64,000 nt of DNA, taken from Sepiola atlantica (Eukaryota; Mollusca; Cephalopoda; Sepiida; Sepiolidae). The stretch spans positions 10,212,600 through 10,276,599 of the forward strand of contig OY744551.1 of assembly GCA_963556195.1 (NCBI GenBank), in the 5' to 3' direction. Shown here piece after piece: positions 1 to 11,480 of the stretch. Below the pieces are notes generated by a model. It saw nothing but the letters and a program-made list of their open reading frames with translations. It had not been told where the DNA came from and ran no database searches. Positions within the stretch are counted from its first letter, which is position 1. Each line of letters starts with the position of its first letter. The position numbers and the translations under genes were made by a program.

Positions 1-644
1 TATTTTCGTCCATGTTGAATGAAAATCGCATGTATAATAATAATGTCGTAAAGAAATTCCTGACTAAGATGAAAACCCAATTGTACGAGTTAAAGAACTC
101 GTTCGGTTTGGATTTCTTTGAGAGTAATTCTCCGGGAAATCGTTTGTTAAGTCACATTGTATTCAATAAACTGACAACTTCCTTTAAGTCAGAATTAATA
201 CATAAGGTGAACGGAAATTATCCTTCTTTGAACCAAATTCTGGAGAATAGTGTTGAGATATTTAAAACACTGGAATTTTGTGAACACGATTCGAGATATC
301 GTAAAGTTGATTCCTTTAAGGAAAAGAGTAAATTCAGGCCTTTCGAACCTGAAAAGAAACCTTCCACGTTGAAAAATTTTCATGTTAAAACATATAAGGT
401 TAAGTTTAAGTGTTGTTTTTGTAGAAACGATTATCATCTGTCTCGTGACTGTAATAAGTTTCCCTCTTACGAAGAAAGACTTAAAAGATGTAGCGAATTA
501 AAGTTATGTGCTAGGTGTACTAGCTCTTATCATCTGAAGAATTTGTGTCCTTATGAAAAAAAAACGATAAGATTACGTGTTGGTCGTGCGAACAGTCGGG
601 ACACTTGTCCGCCTTGTGTCCGAGTTTTCTCAAACCTGTGGTGA
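1..644 (+). mobile_element. BEL/Pao retrotransposon Gag, C-terminal part
   Basis: The reading frame enters from the left edge, so the Gag start and the 5' LTR lie outside. The visible part holds an alpha-rich segment like the DUF1759 Gag region of BEL/Pao elements, then cysteine-rich motifs (CCFC, CARC with later H and C) typical of their nucleocapsid zinc knuckles. A further knuckle, CWSCEQSGHLSALC at 578-619, is read only in the downstream pol frame. The Gag frame therefore loses register in the A9 run at 556-564 and ends at 644. BEL/Pao Gag-Pol is normally one frame, so a one-base indel in the A run is the simplest reading. A programmed -1 slip on the A tract cannot be excluded. Family assignment is firm because the pol that follows is diagnostic. 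Confidence 0.85.
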
Positions 645-3600
645 AGTCAAATATTTGCAGGTTGAAGAGTAGTTCTTCATTGTTGCCTGTGATAGGTATC
701 ACAGTTGAAGTAGGTGGCGAATTTCACACCGTAAATTGTCTGCTAGACACTGGTAGTGAACGGTCTTATATGGGTAAAAGATTTTCTGATAGATTTATGA
801 AAGAAGAGTTGTCTCCCTTGCATCGTCGAAAATACGTAATAAAGACCTTTATTGGTAGCCAAGAGAAAGACTTGAATGAAGTAACATTGAAGGTGTCCTT
901 TCCCGATGTTGCGAGAAGTATCAATTTTCTGATGGATGAACAGTTGGATTTGTCCTTCAAAATGAAAGGGTTGGAGGAGGTGATCAGTAATTTGAAGAAA
1001 AGCGACGTTAAACTTGCTGCTGATTTCTCCGAATTGAGAAGTGATGTTCTTGAAATATACGGTCTGATAGGGATTGATGTGATTAGATTTCTGGGACCCT
1101 TAAGATTAACAAAGATTAAAAATGGTTCTGCTTTTGAGTCCTCGCTAGGTATGATATTATTTGGCGACCCCTCTGATTTTGAACCACATATGGAGATTGG
1201 TTTAAATTATAATCAAGTCATCGGTGAACATGCGTCTTGTGATGTGACCCATGTTTACTTTGCTCTTGAACCTAAGTCCAACCATCTGGATCCTTGGAAT
1301 GGTCTTGATGGAGCTTCCGTGGACAGAGGTATTGAACAAATGTTCAAATTGGAATCATTAGGGATAGTTAATGAAGTTAGTAGTGATTACGACAGAAAGA
1401 AAATAGAAGAATTCAGCTCCTCTATTGAATACAGAGATAATAATTACTACATAGGTTTGTCGTGGGACTTAGATAAATTAAAGAAAGTACCCTCTAACCA
1501 TAGAGTATCGTTAGCTGTCCTAGATAAAGTAGTGGACAGATTATCCTCTCAGAACTTATATTCTGAGTATTGTAAAGTCTTCCTAGACCAGGAATGTGAG
1601 GGTGTGATTGAAAGAATCCATCCGACTCCTTCGGAGTTCTACAAGTATACGTGGATACCGCACCGGCCAGTCTTTAAAAATGATGTGCAGTGCACGACTA
1701 AGATTAGGCCTGTTTTCAATTGCTCGTTGAGGGTAAATAATAAACCTTCTCTCAACGATTGTGCTTATAGTGGCATAAATCTGTATACTGACATGTTGGA
1801 ACTTCTGTTCAAGTTTAGAACAGATAATTATGTATTATTGGCTGACATCAGAAAGGCGTTTCTGATGATTAGACTAAAGAATAACTTTGACAAAAATAGA
1901 TTCTGTTTCTTTTTAAAAATAAAAGATGAATTAGTGTGTTTTCGATACAAAACTCTGATATTCGGGTTTGTGTCTAGTCCCTTCATCTTAAGTTACGTAG
2001 TGAAGCACCACGTTGAGAAGCACTCATCGGGACCTTGTAGAGACATGTTGTTAAAAAACTTTTACGTAGATAATCTAGTGAAAACACATGGGTCTCCTGA
2101 TGAATTGTTGAAACTCTATACCGAGGCTGTGAATGTCATGGAAAAGGGAAGCTTCTTATTGAAAACGTGCTGTAGTAACAGTAAATTGGTGTCTGCTCGC
2201 ATTCGAGCAGATAACAATTACTCTTCTCATGGAGTGCCCTGTGAGAAAGTACTGGGGTATTGGTATGACCCTGAGTCAGACGAAATTGGTATCTCCAAAG
2301 GTGAAGTTAAAAAGTCAGTCTCCACAAAAAGAGATATGCTATCCGTTAGTTCGTCTGTATTCGATCCGTTAGGTTTAGTATTGCCTATAACTATAAAAGG
2401 AAAAATTATATTAAGTCAAGTTTGGAAATCAGGAGTGGCATGGGATCAGGTAGTTCCTGATAGCTTGTTGTCTGTTTGGAATAGTTTTCAGGCAAATCTC
2501 CGAGATGTTCAAAAAATTGGTTTTGAAAGATGTTCAGTACAAACCAATTCGCCTGTTACCTTGATCGTGTTTTGTGATGCTTCGAATCTTGCTTATGGCA
2601 TAGTCGAATATATGTATCAGGGAGGAGAGGCCAGGCTATTTTATGCGAAAGCCAAAGTGGCTCCTTCTGTTAAAAGAACTCTTCCTACGTTGGAATTACT
2701 AGCTGTATATCTGGGAATTAAACATCTCCTTATTTTGATTGAAATGTTTCCCAAGCTGTTTGAGGAAATTATCATTGCTGTAGATGCACAGGTAGTGCTA
2801 TCTTGGTTGTTGTCTGAATCTGTACACACTAAGTGCCAGTTCACTAAAAATCGTTTGAAGGATATAAAATTCATTATGAATGAGATAAGTTGTAAGGGTT
2901 ATGCCTTAAAGTTCAAGTATGTAAGTACTAGTGAAAACCCTGCAGATTTGTTAACTAGAGGCGTTTCCTTTAGTAAGTTTAAAAAGGATAAAAACTTTTG
3001 GATTAGAGGTCCAGTATGGTTACAGACAGAAAAGTTGAAGTGGCCTGACTATAAGTTGGATTGCATTAGTGACAAATGCAAGACCTTGGTAACTGCTTAT
3101 ACTGGCTTGAATGGGGATTCTAACTCATGTGTGGTTGAGTTAGAAAGATTCTCTTCTCTCAAAAGGTTGATAAGTACCTTAGAGATTGTGTTTAAATTTA
3201 TTGCCAAGTTAAAGGGCGATAAGCGTGATGTCAATTTTACATCTGAGGCAAAGTCCTATTTGATTAAGGTTACTCAGAGTGAGTTTTTCGCTGAAGAAAT
3301 AAGTTTTCTGAAAAGTAAAGTTGAAAGTAATATTCCTTTGTTGGTGAATAAGTTGAACCTAATTTTGGATGACAACAATTTGTTACGTTGTCGGGGACGT
3401 ATAGAAAACTCTGAATATTTTTCCGAAGAAGTGAAAAGTCCTGTTCTGCTGCCTAAAATGTGTCACCTAACCAGTTTGTTGGTGATGGAGTGTCACATAA
3501 AATGCAAGCATTTGGGGATTGCTGCTACGCTTGATAAGGTGCGCAATTCTGGGTTTTGGTTACCCAAGGCCAGGCAGGCCGTCAAGATTGTTCTTGCTAG

Positions 3601-4399
3601 TTGTATGGTATGCAAGAAGTTTAACTCCTTGTCTTTTCGTTATCCTAAGATGACAAACCTACCCAAGCATCGAGTTAATCTTATCAGACCTTTCTACCAT
3701 ACGGGGATAGACTTCACGGGTCACCTGTGGGTAGAGGACGGTAGTAAAGTAAAAAAGATGTACATATTGCTATTCACTTGTCTTAGTGTGCGTTCTATAC
3801 ATATGGAGTTGGTTGAAGAAATGAGTACTCAATCGGTAGTGTTAGCCTTTTTGAGGTTCTTCAATGTATATGGTGTGCCATCACACATATACTCAGACAA
3901 TGCTTTATCCTTTGTTGCTGGGTGCGACTTAGTAAAAGAAGTTCTTCTCTCTGATGGATTCAGAGGAGATTTGGAAATGTGTAATATAAAACACTGCAGG
4001 ATTCCTTCGTATTCTGCTTGGTTCGGAGCAATATGGGAAAGGTTGATAAAAACTGTCAAGTGTTGTCTATTCAAAACAATTGGTCGCAAGAGGTTGGATT
4101 ACTTTCAACTGCTAACCATTTTGTCTGACATACAAAGAGCGGTAAATGATAGGCCTTTGACTTATCGTTGTAGCGATGATGCTTCCCTGGAAGTCATCTC
4201 TCCTAGTGCCTTTATGCGTTTTTCTCCTGGGAAAACCGTGTTCTTGAACCTTGAAAACGATTCTTGTTTGGAAGTGCCCCCGAATCGAGTGGATTTGATC
4301 GAGAGTTTGAAAGGTAGAGAATGCCTTTTAATCAGATTCAAGTCATTGTGGTATGAGCAATATTTACTGAGTCTGACGGAATTGTTCGCTCTGCCTTGA
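605..4399 (+). mobile_element. BEL/Pao retrotransposon Pol polyprotein (protease, RT, RNase H, integrase)
   Basis: Long uninterrupted frame of 1264 codons. The true frame opens upstream; the ATG at 605 is only the first Met in this register. Visible in order: an aspartic protease site DTGS at residues 48-51; the A17-type linker; reverse transcriptase with ADIRKAF (Asp 414) and the active-site box YVDN at 487-490, where YVDD is usual; an RNase H start with FCDAS near 656 and the TLELLA helix; an HHCC zinc finger in the integrase N-terminus (H...H...CMVC); and the integrase core Asp 1036, Asp 1098, Glu 1145. It would make and integrate cDNA in Gag particles. The C-terminus is damaged: after YEQYLLSL the frame is wrong and the end of Pol continues in another frame (next entry). 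The long open frame implies a fairly young insertion. Confidence 0.95.
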
Positions 4400-4596
4400 T
4401 AAAGAAGGGAGAGACATGTGGCGAGCATTCTATTAAGCATTTGTATCCTATGGAGCTATCTATATCTCATTCGTACCAAGTGAGACCTGGGAAAAATAAG
4501 GATTCGTGCAGTGATGATGATGGAGCTGAGAATTCTAAACCTAAGAGAGGTAGAAAATGTGTTAAGGATAAGAATCCTGACTATGTTTACTATTAG
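4369..4596 (+). mobile_element. BEL/Pao Pol C-terminal tail, frame-shifted
   Basis: In the frame that includes 4396-4596 the peptide reads through IKKGETCGEHSIKHLYPMEL and ends in a lysine-rich tail with a stop at 4594-4596. The HSIKHLYPLEL-type ending is typical of the DUF5641-like C-terminal domain of BEL/Pao Pol. The join between the long pol frame and this one, near 4370, lacks the usual stretch of about 60 residues between the YLLSL and GxVR blocks. A deletion plus frame change is inferred. This copy is therefore unlikely to make a complete integrase C-terminus. Confidence 0.75.
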
Positions 4597-4642
4597 ACTG
4601 TAAGTGAGCGATCTTTTTCTTTTCTTTTTTTGTTCGGGAGAG

Positions 4643-5580
4643 TGTCAGAAATTTATTTTCTTCTTCTTCTTCTTCTTTTCTTTTCTTCTTCTTCTAAAAC
4701 CCCCTTTTTTAAGAACTTGTAATGAATGACTGCTGCTGATGGCACGTGTCGGTGTCTGAAGCGTGGGCGTTTGACGCCGGAAGCCGTTGAAATAACCGCG
4801 AAATTCAAGTTAGTTGCTGAAACGATCTCGAGGTGGAGAGGTCGGTCGACTCAACTCGGACATGAAGAAGTCCTAAAAACAAGAATGTTAAAACAGGAAT
4901 ATGTAGAGAGCATGCCTGTAAAAATCTTCAAAGAAGTTGGAGTTTCAACTAGTGTTCGAGGTTGAATATTTACGTTGGACGGAGAAGTCCACTGAATTCT
5001 AAAAACAGAAACAAGGAAGTTATTCATTTGAAAGGCAAATGTGCCTTTGGAAAAGACAAAACGAAGTGTGTTCCGAAAGATGTCTCCAAATGAAGAGTTG
5101 ACGTGGAAGAGTGCCACTATTCTCAAAAGGAGTCGATCGAAGAAACGATGCGATGTTAATGAAAAAAGATGAACAATCAAAGGAAACAAACAGCGCGAAC
5201 AAAAAGGACTTTTCTATATTCTTCTGGTATTTTTTTATTTTACTAACAAAATTCTTTCAAGTAAGTTTTCTCTTTTTTCTGACATGTCTTTCCTAGCAAA
5301 GTTAATAAGCCTTCGGGCAGCATAATTAGGACTTTATTTATGCAGCCTTTCCGTGTGTCCATCGGAACTTAAATTCAGTCTATGAAGTGAACTTTGAACA
5401 TGAACTTTCTGCCGAACACATTTTACCTTTTTTTTCTTTTTCTTCAATAAATTATTTGTTGTTTAAAATAGCTTGTTTTTTTTCTCTTACTGTTTATTTA
5501 ATTGTCTAGTTATTGCCCGAGGTCCTTACGTGTATCGATTTTGGCCTGTACGTGGTTAAAATTGCGATAAAACCATTTCA
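4643..5580 (+). mobile_element. Probable 3' LTR of the BEL/Pao element
   Basis: A purine stretch, CGGGAGAG, lies just before TGTCAGAAATTT at 4643, which looks like a polypurine tract followed by an LTR start. AATAAA at 5446 in a T-rich setting could be the polyadenylation signal. The 3' boundary is uncertain; ACCATTTCA ending at 5580 is a plausible CA end. The 5' LTR is outside the window, so the call cannot be tested by comparing LTRs here. Short frames inside (for example 4726-4965) show no recognisable protein and are treated as LTR sequence. Confidence 0.6.
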
Positions 5581-5618
5581 CTATAGGTTCTATCTACTAA
5601 AAGTATACTTTTAGTGTC

Positions 5619-5622
<4 letters not shown>

Positions 5623-5687
<65 letters not shown>
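5623..5687. repeat. AT dinucleotide microsatellite
   Basis: Uninterrupted TA repeat of about 64 bases just outside the BEL LTR. Similar AT tracts occur at 12033-12096, 17698-17751, 19258-19317, 19803-19853, 20568-20633, 21953-22011, 49903-49957, 59899-59942, 60460-60513, 61847-61903, 63359-63386 and 63625-63658. Several adjoin dispersed repeats. Confidence 0.95.
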
Positions 5688-5997
5688 TTAAAGATCGACA
5701 GAAATTTTTTTCATTCTAATTCAAATCTTTGTTGAAAAAAAGTTTTAAAAAATATGAACTCTCGGAAGTGCAAACTGAATGTGAATTTTGTACCCATCGA
5801 ACATGCTTTATTTTGAGGGCGCTTGGTTCTCTCAGTAAACTGACCTTGTGTCTGACTTTGTCGCCGTGTGAATCGGGTAAACGAACTTGTTATTGAAATC
5901 TTTTTTCTACTTGGATGCACCGATGCATTTCAATAGTGGGAGAGGCCGATTCAGCCATTAAATAAGAAATACATTTCATTTATGAAAAACGAAAACT

Positions 5998-6004
5998 GAG
6001 ATTT

Positions 6005-6081
<77 letters not shown>

Positions 6082-6110
6082 ACTACCATAAATGATGATG
6101 ATGATGATGA
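5998..6110. repeat. Trinucleotide microsatellite block (CTA, TAA, ATG)
   Basis: Three trinucleotide runs in series: CTA, then TAA, then GAT. The block abuts the 5' edge of the LINE 3' end at 6117-6435. 5690-5997 shows nothing recognisable beyond low complexity. Confidence 0.9.
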
Positions 6111-6116
6111 TGATGA

Positions 6117-6435
6117 TAGAGGGTCAAGGAGGATGAGAAGACAGAGGAGGGTGAGCACAAACCGGACCTCCACTGGAAGAGTGCAGAGAGTGTTGGAACC
6201 TTGGGGAGGCTTATTGCCACCCTAATCCCAGAGAAGACCAATCGTCCTCACCAACGAGAAATACATGGTAAGCGGCTGTTGCGATACCGCAAGTTCATTT
6301 GCGATGGTTATCGAAAAGAGATGGAGAGTACTGGAAATCTGGGGAGGCTTGTTGTCACTCAGACTCCAGGGAACACCACCGGATGTTGTCTGTGAGCAAT
6401 CACTGACGATGACCTGTGTGATAACTCCAAGCGAG
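6117..6435 (+). mobile_element. LINE family A, 3' UTR end (copy 1)
   Basis: About 320 bases that match the 3' non-coding end of the LINE at 7945-9130. The same blocks appear in order: GGGTCAAGGAGGATGAGAAG, the CACTGGAAGAGTG block, GGGGAGGCTTATTGCCACC, the GGCTGTTGCGATACCGCAAG block, and CACTCAGACTCCAGGGAA. It ends with ACTCCAAGCGAGTA and runs straight into a CTA/TAA tail at 6440-6566. Further copies are at 8813-9130, 10238-10545 and, inverted, 37626-37970. The shared 3' end with trinucleotide tails indicates 5'-truncated non-LTR insertions. Confidence 0.75.
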
Positions 6436-6439
6436 TACT

Positions 6440-6443
6440 TATA

Positions 6444-6494
<51 letters not shown>

Positions 6495-6566
6495 ATAATA
6501 ATAATAATAATAATATTAATAATAATAATAATAATATTAATAATAATAATATTAATAATAATAATA
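6440..6566. repeat. CTA/TAA trinucleotide tail
   Basis: CTA repeats followed by TAA repeats directly after the LINE 3' end, probably its tail expanded by slippage. 6567-6823 is AT-rich, with ATTAAAATATATTAA motifs repeated again at 7255-7320; no gene is visible there. Confidence 0.9.
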
Positions 6567-6825
6567 AATTACACGAAAGATGTTTTCAATACTAATTATC
6601 TTGTTCTTAACTTATACATGTTTGAATAAAATATGATAAGATTTGTCTTAATATAATATAAAATATATAAATTAAAATATATTAAATATAAACATGAATT
6701 GAATATTAAAATAATAATAAATAAAATATTAACTATGAATTGAATATTAAAATATATTAATTAAAGTATATGCTGATATATAAATATATGTCGATTTATA
6801 AATATAACATGATATAATATAAATA

Positions 6826-7208
6826 CAGGGTGGGCCAAAATAAGGGGCCTATCTTTAAATTTGAATAACTTGAATTTGAATAACTTCCACAAAATAAAAG
6901 TTAAACTCACCAAACTTTATGTGTGTGTAGACTGACCCTTCCGAGATTTTTTGAAATAAACAAAACAAATTTTAGCCGAAAAACACTTCTTAAAACTTAC
7001 AAAAACTAAAGTATTGTTTTTTACACTGTTTTGAGTTTTTTAAGCAAAAATAATGTTTTCTAAATGAGGGTACGTTCCTTAGGGCTAATACGGCTCATGC
7101 TTGCTTCGTAAGGGGTCCCTTACTTATTCTAAAAAAAAAAAAAAAAAAATGAATAAATAAAAAAGTTATGAATTTTTAAAAATAGGACCCTTATTTTTGC
7201 CCACCCTA
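6826..7208. mobile_element. Mariner-like MITE with TA target duplication
   Basis: Terminal inverted repeats of about 35 bases: CAGGGTGGGCCAAAATAAGG at the left and its near reverse complement at the right, both running into a TTTAAA-rich stretch. The dinucleotide TA lies on each side (6824-6825 and 7209-7210). The interior of about 380 bases has no transposase frame. A TA duplication with CAGGGTG-type ends is typical of non-autonomous Tc1/mariner derivatives. Confidence 0.75.
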
Positions 7209-7944
7209 TATAATAAATAAATAAATATAATATAAATATAATGTAATATAATATATAAATTAAAATATATTAAATATAAATATGAATTGAATATTTATAA
7301 TTGAATATTTAAATAATATTAAAACTAGCGGGACCCGTGTCAATTACACGAAATGATGTTTTTAATACTAATTATCTTGTTCCTAACCTATACATGTTTG
7401 AATAAAATATGATAAGATTTGACGGGTATATTTATTTTTAAAAAAATGAACAATACATGAAACAATTTACAAAACTTCTTTATATACAATATTTCTAGTG
7501 AAGGTAATATTTCGACGACTAAACCTTACTTTGTAAATGTTTTCGATTAAAGTAAATTTGGCTCCAATTCATGAGTAACATACAAAGATTCGGAAGGTCG
7601 TTGCTTTTGATGTAAGCGTGACACACAAAATAACACACACGCTATCGTATTAATATGTGTCTTCCCGGTCGTCCCCCCCCCTACCCCCCCCCCCCCCGCC
7701 TTCGATGTAGAAAAAAAATTTGAGAGGTTGGTTGGGATCGAACTATAAACCAGTCGGGCCGACGTCACAAACAGATGTCAAAATCCTACGTCGCTAACCG
7801 TTGCACCAAAGAGAAATACTTGAAAATATTACGAAAATTAGGTGACTTGAATGCTTTTCCAAATCTAGGTGCGGCACGCATGCGCAGAGCTTTTGATGTA
7901 AACATGACACACGAACACACAGGCTATCGTATTAATATATAGAT

Positions 7945-8480
7945 AATAAACATAAACCAGAGACACTACTGGAAAACAAAAGACTCAAAATCCTCTGAGA
8001 CATGGATGTACAAACAGAATAATACAATTAGGACAAACTACATTAAAGCTAAAATAGATAAAACCCAGGAAAACAGTAAATGCAGACTGTGTGGACAAAG
8101 AGACGAAACAGTAAATCATATAATAAGTGAATGCAGCAAACTAGCCCAAAAAGAATGGACAAGAAGGAAAGATCTGGTAAAATCGTAGATTTTGCTGTTC
8201 CAGCAGCCACAGAGTGAAGATCAAGGAGACGGAAAAATGAAGCAAATACACGGAACTAGCCAGAGAACTGAAAGGAATATGGAACATGAAGAAAGTCAAA
8301 ATAATACCAATACTCGTAGGAGCACTAGGAACAGTCCCCCAAAAAATCTGGAGCAAAGACTGGGAGAAATTGGAATCAAAGGGACCATCGAAACCATACA
8401 AAGGACGGCAATGCGCAAAACAGCTGCCATCTTAAGGGAAATCCTTGAATGCGGAAACCAACCTGCATAAGCTACAAAGG
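7945..8480 (+). mobile_element. LINE family A, decayed reverse transcriptase C-terminus
   Basis: The frame from 8006 reads KCRLCGQRDETVNHIISECS, the zinc-binding CxxC...H....C segment found after the RT domain of a common animal non-LTR family. After the stop at 8188 the sequence reads VDFAVPA, then the ARELKGIWNMKKVKIIPI-like and GALGTVP segments, in changing frames up to 8470. That order matches the family's C-terminus, with a piece missing between DLVKS and VDFAVP. It is a pseudogene fragment; RT palm and endonuclease are absent. Confidence 0.8.
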
Positions 8481-9130
8481 GTAACCAGTCACAAGGAATT
8501 TACAACAGGAAGAAAACAAAACCACACGAAGAACACCACAATACGAACCAAGGAACAGAAACTGCAAGAAACATCACTTCATAATCTCCCCCACCCCCAA
8601 TAAATTACACCGGCCTCAGCTGACACCACACAAAAATTAACTAAGGAACAGAAATTACAAAAAACACTATAAGCTCTCCCCCTTCCCTCCCCCATCCCCC
8701 CCTAAAAAATAGTGAGTACAAATAATAATAAATAAATAAATAAATAAAATAAATAAATAAATAAAAATAAAAAAATGTTCTCGGCCTAGGCTGACACCAG
8801 ACAAAATATTTGTAGAGGGTCAGGGAGGATGAGAAGACCAAGGAGGGACAGCACAAACCAGACCTCCACTGGAAAAGTGCAAAGAATGCTGGGACCTTGG
8901 GGAGGCTTATTGCCACCCAAATCCCAGAGAAGACCAATGGCCCTTACTAGCGAGAAATCAATGGTAAGAGGCGGTTGCGATACCGCAAGGTTATTTGTGG
9001 TGGTTATTGAAATGAGGTGAAGAATACTGGAAATTTGGGGAGGCTTGTTGTCACTCAGACTCCAGGAAATACCACTGGTTGTTGTCGGTGAGCAATCACT
9101 TATGATGATCTGTGTGAGAACTCCTAGTGA
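8481..9130 (+). mobile_element. LINE family A 3' UTR (copy 2)
   Basis: Follows the C-terminal fragment directly. It contains a block repeated within itself (ACCAAGGAACAGAAACTGCAA at about 8540 and a variant at 8640), an A-rich low-complexity part at 8715-8780, and the conserved 3' end from 8813 seen in four places in this window. The inverted copy at 37626-38370 has the same order, so this is an intact 3' UTR of about 650-750 bases. Confidence 0.7.
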
Positions 9131-10545
9131 GTACAAATACACGGAACTTGCCAGAGAATTAAAAGGGATATGGAGCATGAAGAAAGTCAACATACTACCA
9201 ATAATAGTAGGAGCACTAGGTACAGTCCCGAAAATGCTGGAAAAAGACTGGTGTTGGATAATGGCCCTGTGGGGCCGGACGCATGTTGAGTGGACGTATG
9301 TGTGGGGGATCGTTTGGTTTGGCTTGCGCGATTTACTGCGGGTGAATCCGTACAGTTGAGTGAAAAATAAAACTGGTTCTCACAGTTGGAACTCACAAAC
9401 GTTGTCAGGCCACCATTTTGATGAGACCTTTTAGGTCGGGGGTTCAAGGGAGTCAGGCTGTGACGAATGCACCTGTGCATAGGGGTTCTGTGACGTCACC
9501 GGCTCTTGTGTGGGAAACAGAGTTTTGGCAGTCTAGTTTTTGGAAGCAAGCAGAACAGACGATTTCTCCATGTAGTCCGCAAATGAAAAGGGGGATTTAT
9601 TTCCCTAAAAGAGTACAGGCGTGATGAAATTCCTTCCTCTCCCCTTCTCGAATAGTTAAGGACTTAATGGACCATAGATACTTAGGAATTAACTACGATG
9701 AAAGTAGTGAATTGATCTCTCTCTTCTCATATATAAGAACGACAGAAACTTGACGCCTAAATAAAAGTAATCACATTTAGAAGAGAGAGTCTGCCTTGTT
9801 TTTTGCTGTGTATGAGAATCTAATACAACGATGATGATACTGGACGCGCGGCATGTGGCGTTCCGAAACGAGGAGAGAACTCAACCGCTGGATGACATCG
9901 AGACGACACCCCCTCCACGACGAAGAAGAAAAGGTACGAATAATTACAGGACTATGTAACACTGGGAGAAATTGGAATCAAAGGGATCACTGAGACCATA
10001 CAACGGACAGCAATGATGAAAACAGCTGAAATCTTAAGGAAAATCTTTGAATGCAGAAACCAACCCACATAAGATTGGAAAACTAATCAGTCACATACAA
10101 GTTGCGATAGGAAAAAAACAAACACATAAAGAATACTACCACAAGAACAGAAACTGCAAGAAACTTCATAAACTACCCCCCCCCAAAAAAAAAAAAAGTG
10201 ATGGCACCAGCCTCGGCTGATGCCACACAAAATAGTCGTGAAGGGTCAAGGAGGATGGGAAGACCGAAGAGGGGCAGGACTAACCAGACCTCCACTGGAA
10301 GAGTACTAGGACCTTGGGGAGGCTTATTGCCACCCAAATCCAAAAGGAGACCAATGATCGTTGCCAGCGAGAAATCAATGGTAGGCGGCTGTTGCGATAC
10401 TGCAAGGTCATTTGTGATGGTGATCGAAAAGAGGTGGAGAGTACTGGAAATCTGGGGAGGCTTGTTGTCACTCAGACTCTAGGGAACACCACTGATTGTT
10501 GCTGCTGAGCAATCATTGACGATGACTTGCGTGATAACTCCTAGT
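9121..10545 (+). mobile_element. LINE family A second copy, split by a solo LTR
   Basis: 9121-9251 repeats the ARELKGIW...GALGTVP coding segment, and 9962-10080 continues exactly where it broke (GGGAGAAATTGG onwards). The 3' UTR end follows at 10238-10545 with a TAA tail to 10600. The two halves were one insertion before the LTR at 9252-9961 landed in it. This copy sits directly after the 3' end of the copy at 7945-9130, in the same orientation. Confidence 0.75.
9252..9961 (+). mobile_element. Solo LTR, 710 bp, family L1 (CTGG target duplication)
   Basis: Begins TGTTGGATAATGG and ends TATGTAACA, so it has TG...CA termini. It is flanked by CTGG on both sides (9248-9251 and 9962-9965), and removing it restores the LINE coding order. 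There is an AATAAA at 9366. No coding sequence is inside, so it is a recombined solo LTR. A four-base duplication would fit a Gypsy-type integrase. Relatives: 32508-33254 (747 bp, duplication CCTG) and a truncated inverted copy at 57054-57480. Confidence 0.85.
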
Positions 10546-10552
10546 CAGCAGA

Positions 10553-10600
<48 letters not shown>

Positions 10601-10608
10601 CTATATAA

Positions 10609-11480
10609 TATAACTAGCATGTACACCCGGCGTTGCCCGGAGCCATAAAAAAATAGAATAGGTTAAAATATGTTTATATTAAAACTCTTATCTCTCTACC
10701 TCTCTGAATCCGTCTCTCTATCTTTCTCTTTTTCCCCCTTCCCCGTTTTTCCACATCCTCTCCACCACCCCTCTTTAACCTCCGCCCAGCCCATTCCTTT
10801 CTCTTGTTTTAATGTATTGAAAAATAATAAGAATGTAAGTCATTCACTTGAGCATTCAGTTTTAAAGTTATTGCTCCCGGGCAACACCGAGTTTCTTCCC
10901 CACCCACTTCCTAAAAAATATAACGAAATCTATACTTGTTTTAATTCATTCCCGTGCAACGCCGAGTTTCTTATCTTCCATCCCCCTTAATAATATAATG
11001 AAACCTATATTTATTTTAGTGTATTCCCGGGCAACGCTCCATCAAACATATACCACATTGCTCTATCTAGGATATTGAACACTGACACCCGAGCAACACA
11101 TAGCACTTTTTCTGGTATACAATAGTATAAAAAATACAGTGAAAATCTTTCTCCCGGCCAACGTGCCGTTTAAAAACACCTGCTCTATCTAGGATATTGA
11201 TGACTCCCGGGCAACGTCGAGTAAACACAACTGCTCTATCTATGATATTGAGCACTTTGGATAAACTTATACCACTTACCAAATATAATACTGTATTATT
11301 ACAATCATGGCTCCACCGAGTTAACAAAAGATAGAGCAGTTCTTTCTCCCGGCCAACGCTCCGTTTAAAAACACCTGCTCTATCTAGGATATTGAGCACT
11401 TTTGGATTACTATATACCAGTCAAAAAATGTAATACTGTAATCTTACATTTATTGCTCCCGTTTAGAGCGTTGCTGAAAC
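10609..11480. repeat. Degenerate repeat with CCCGGGCAACG boxes
   Basis: Starts after an AT tract with ACTAGCATGTACACCCGGCG, running into TTGCCCGGAG. The box CCCGGGCAACG or CCCGGCCAACG then recurs near 10876, 10951, 11026, 11154, 11208 and 11348. Alternating with it is TGCTCTATCTAGGATATTGA (four copies between 11062 and 11395, one of them TCTATGATA). The spacing is irregular (about 55-140 bases), so this looks like an eroded tandem family. The same CGTTGCCCGGG core occurs at 34666. 11480-12030 shows no gene. Confidence 0.6.

Noticed and set aside
4726..4965. 79-codon frame after the BEL pol
   Set aside because: It lies within the presumed LTR, is not recognised, and has no sign of selection.
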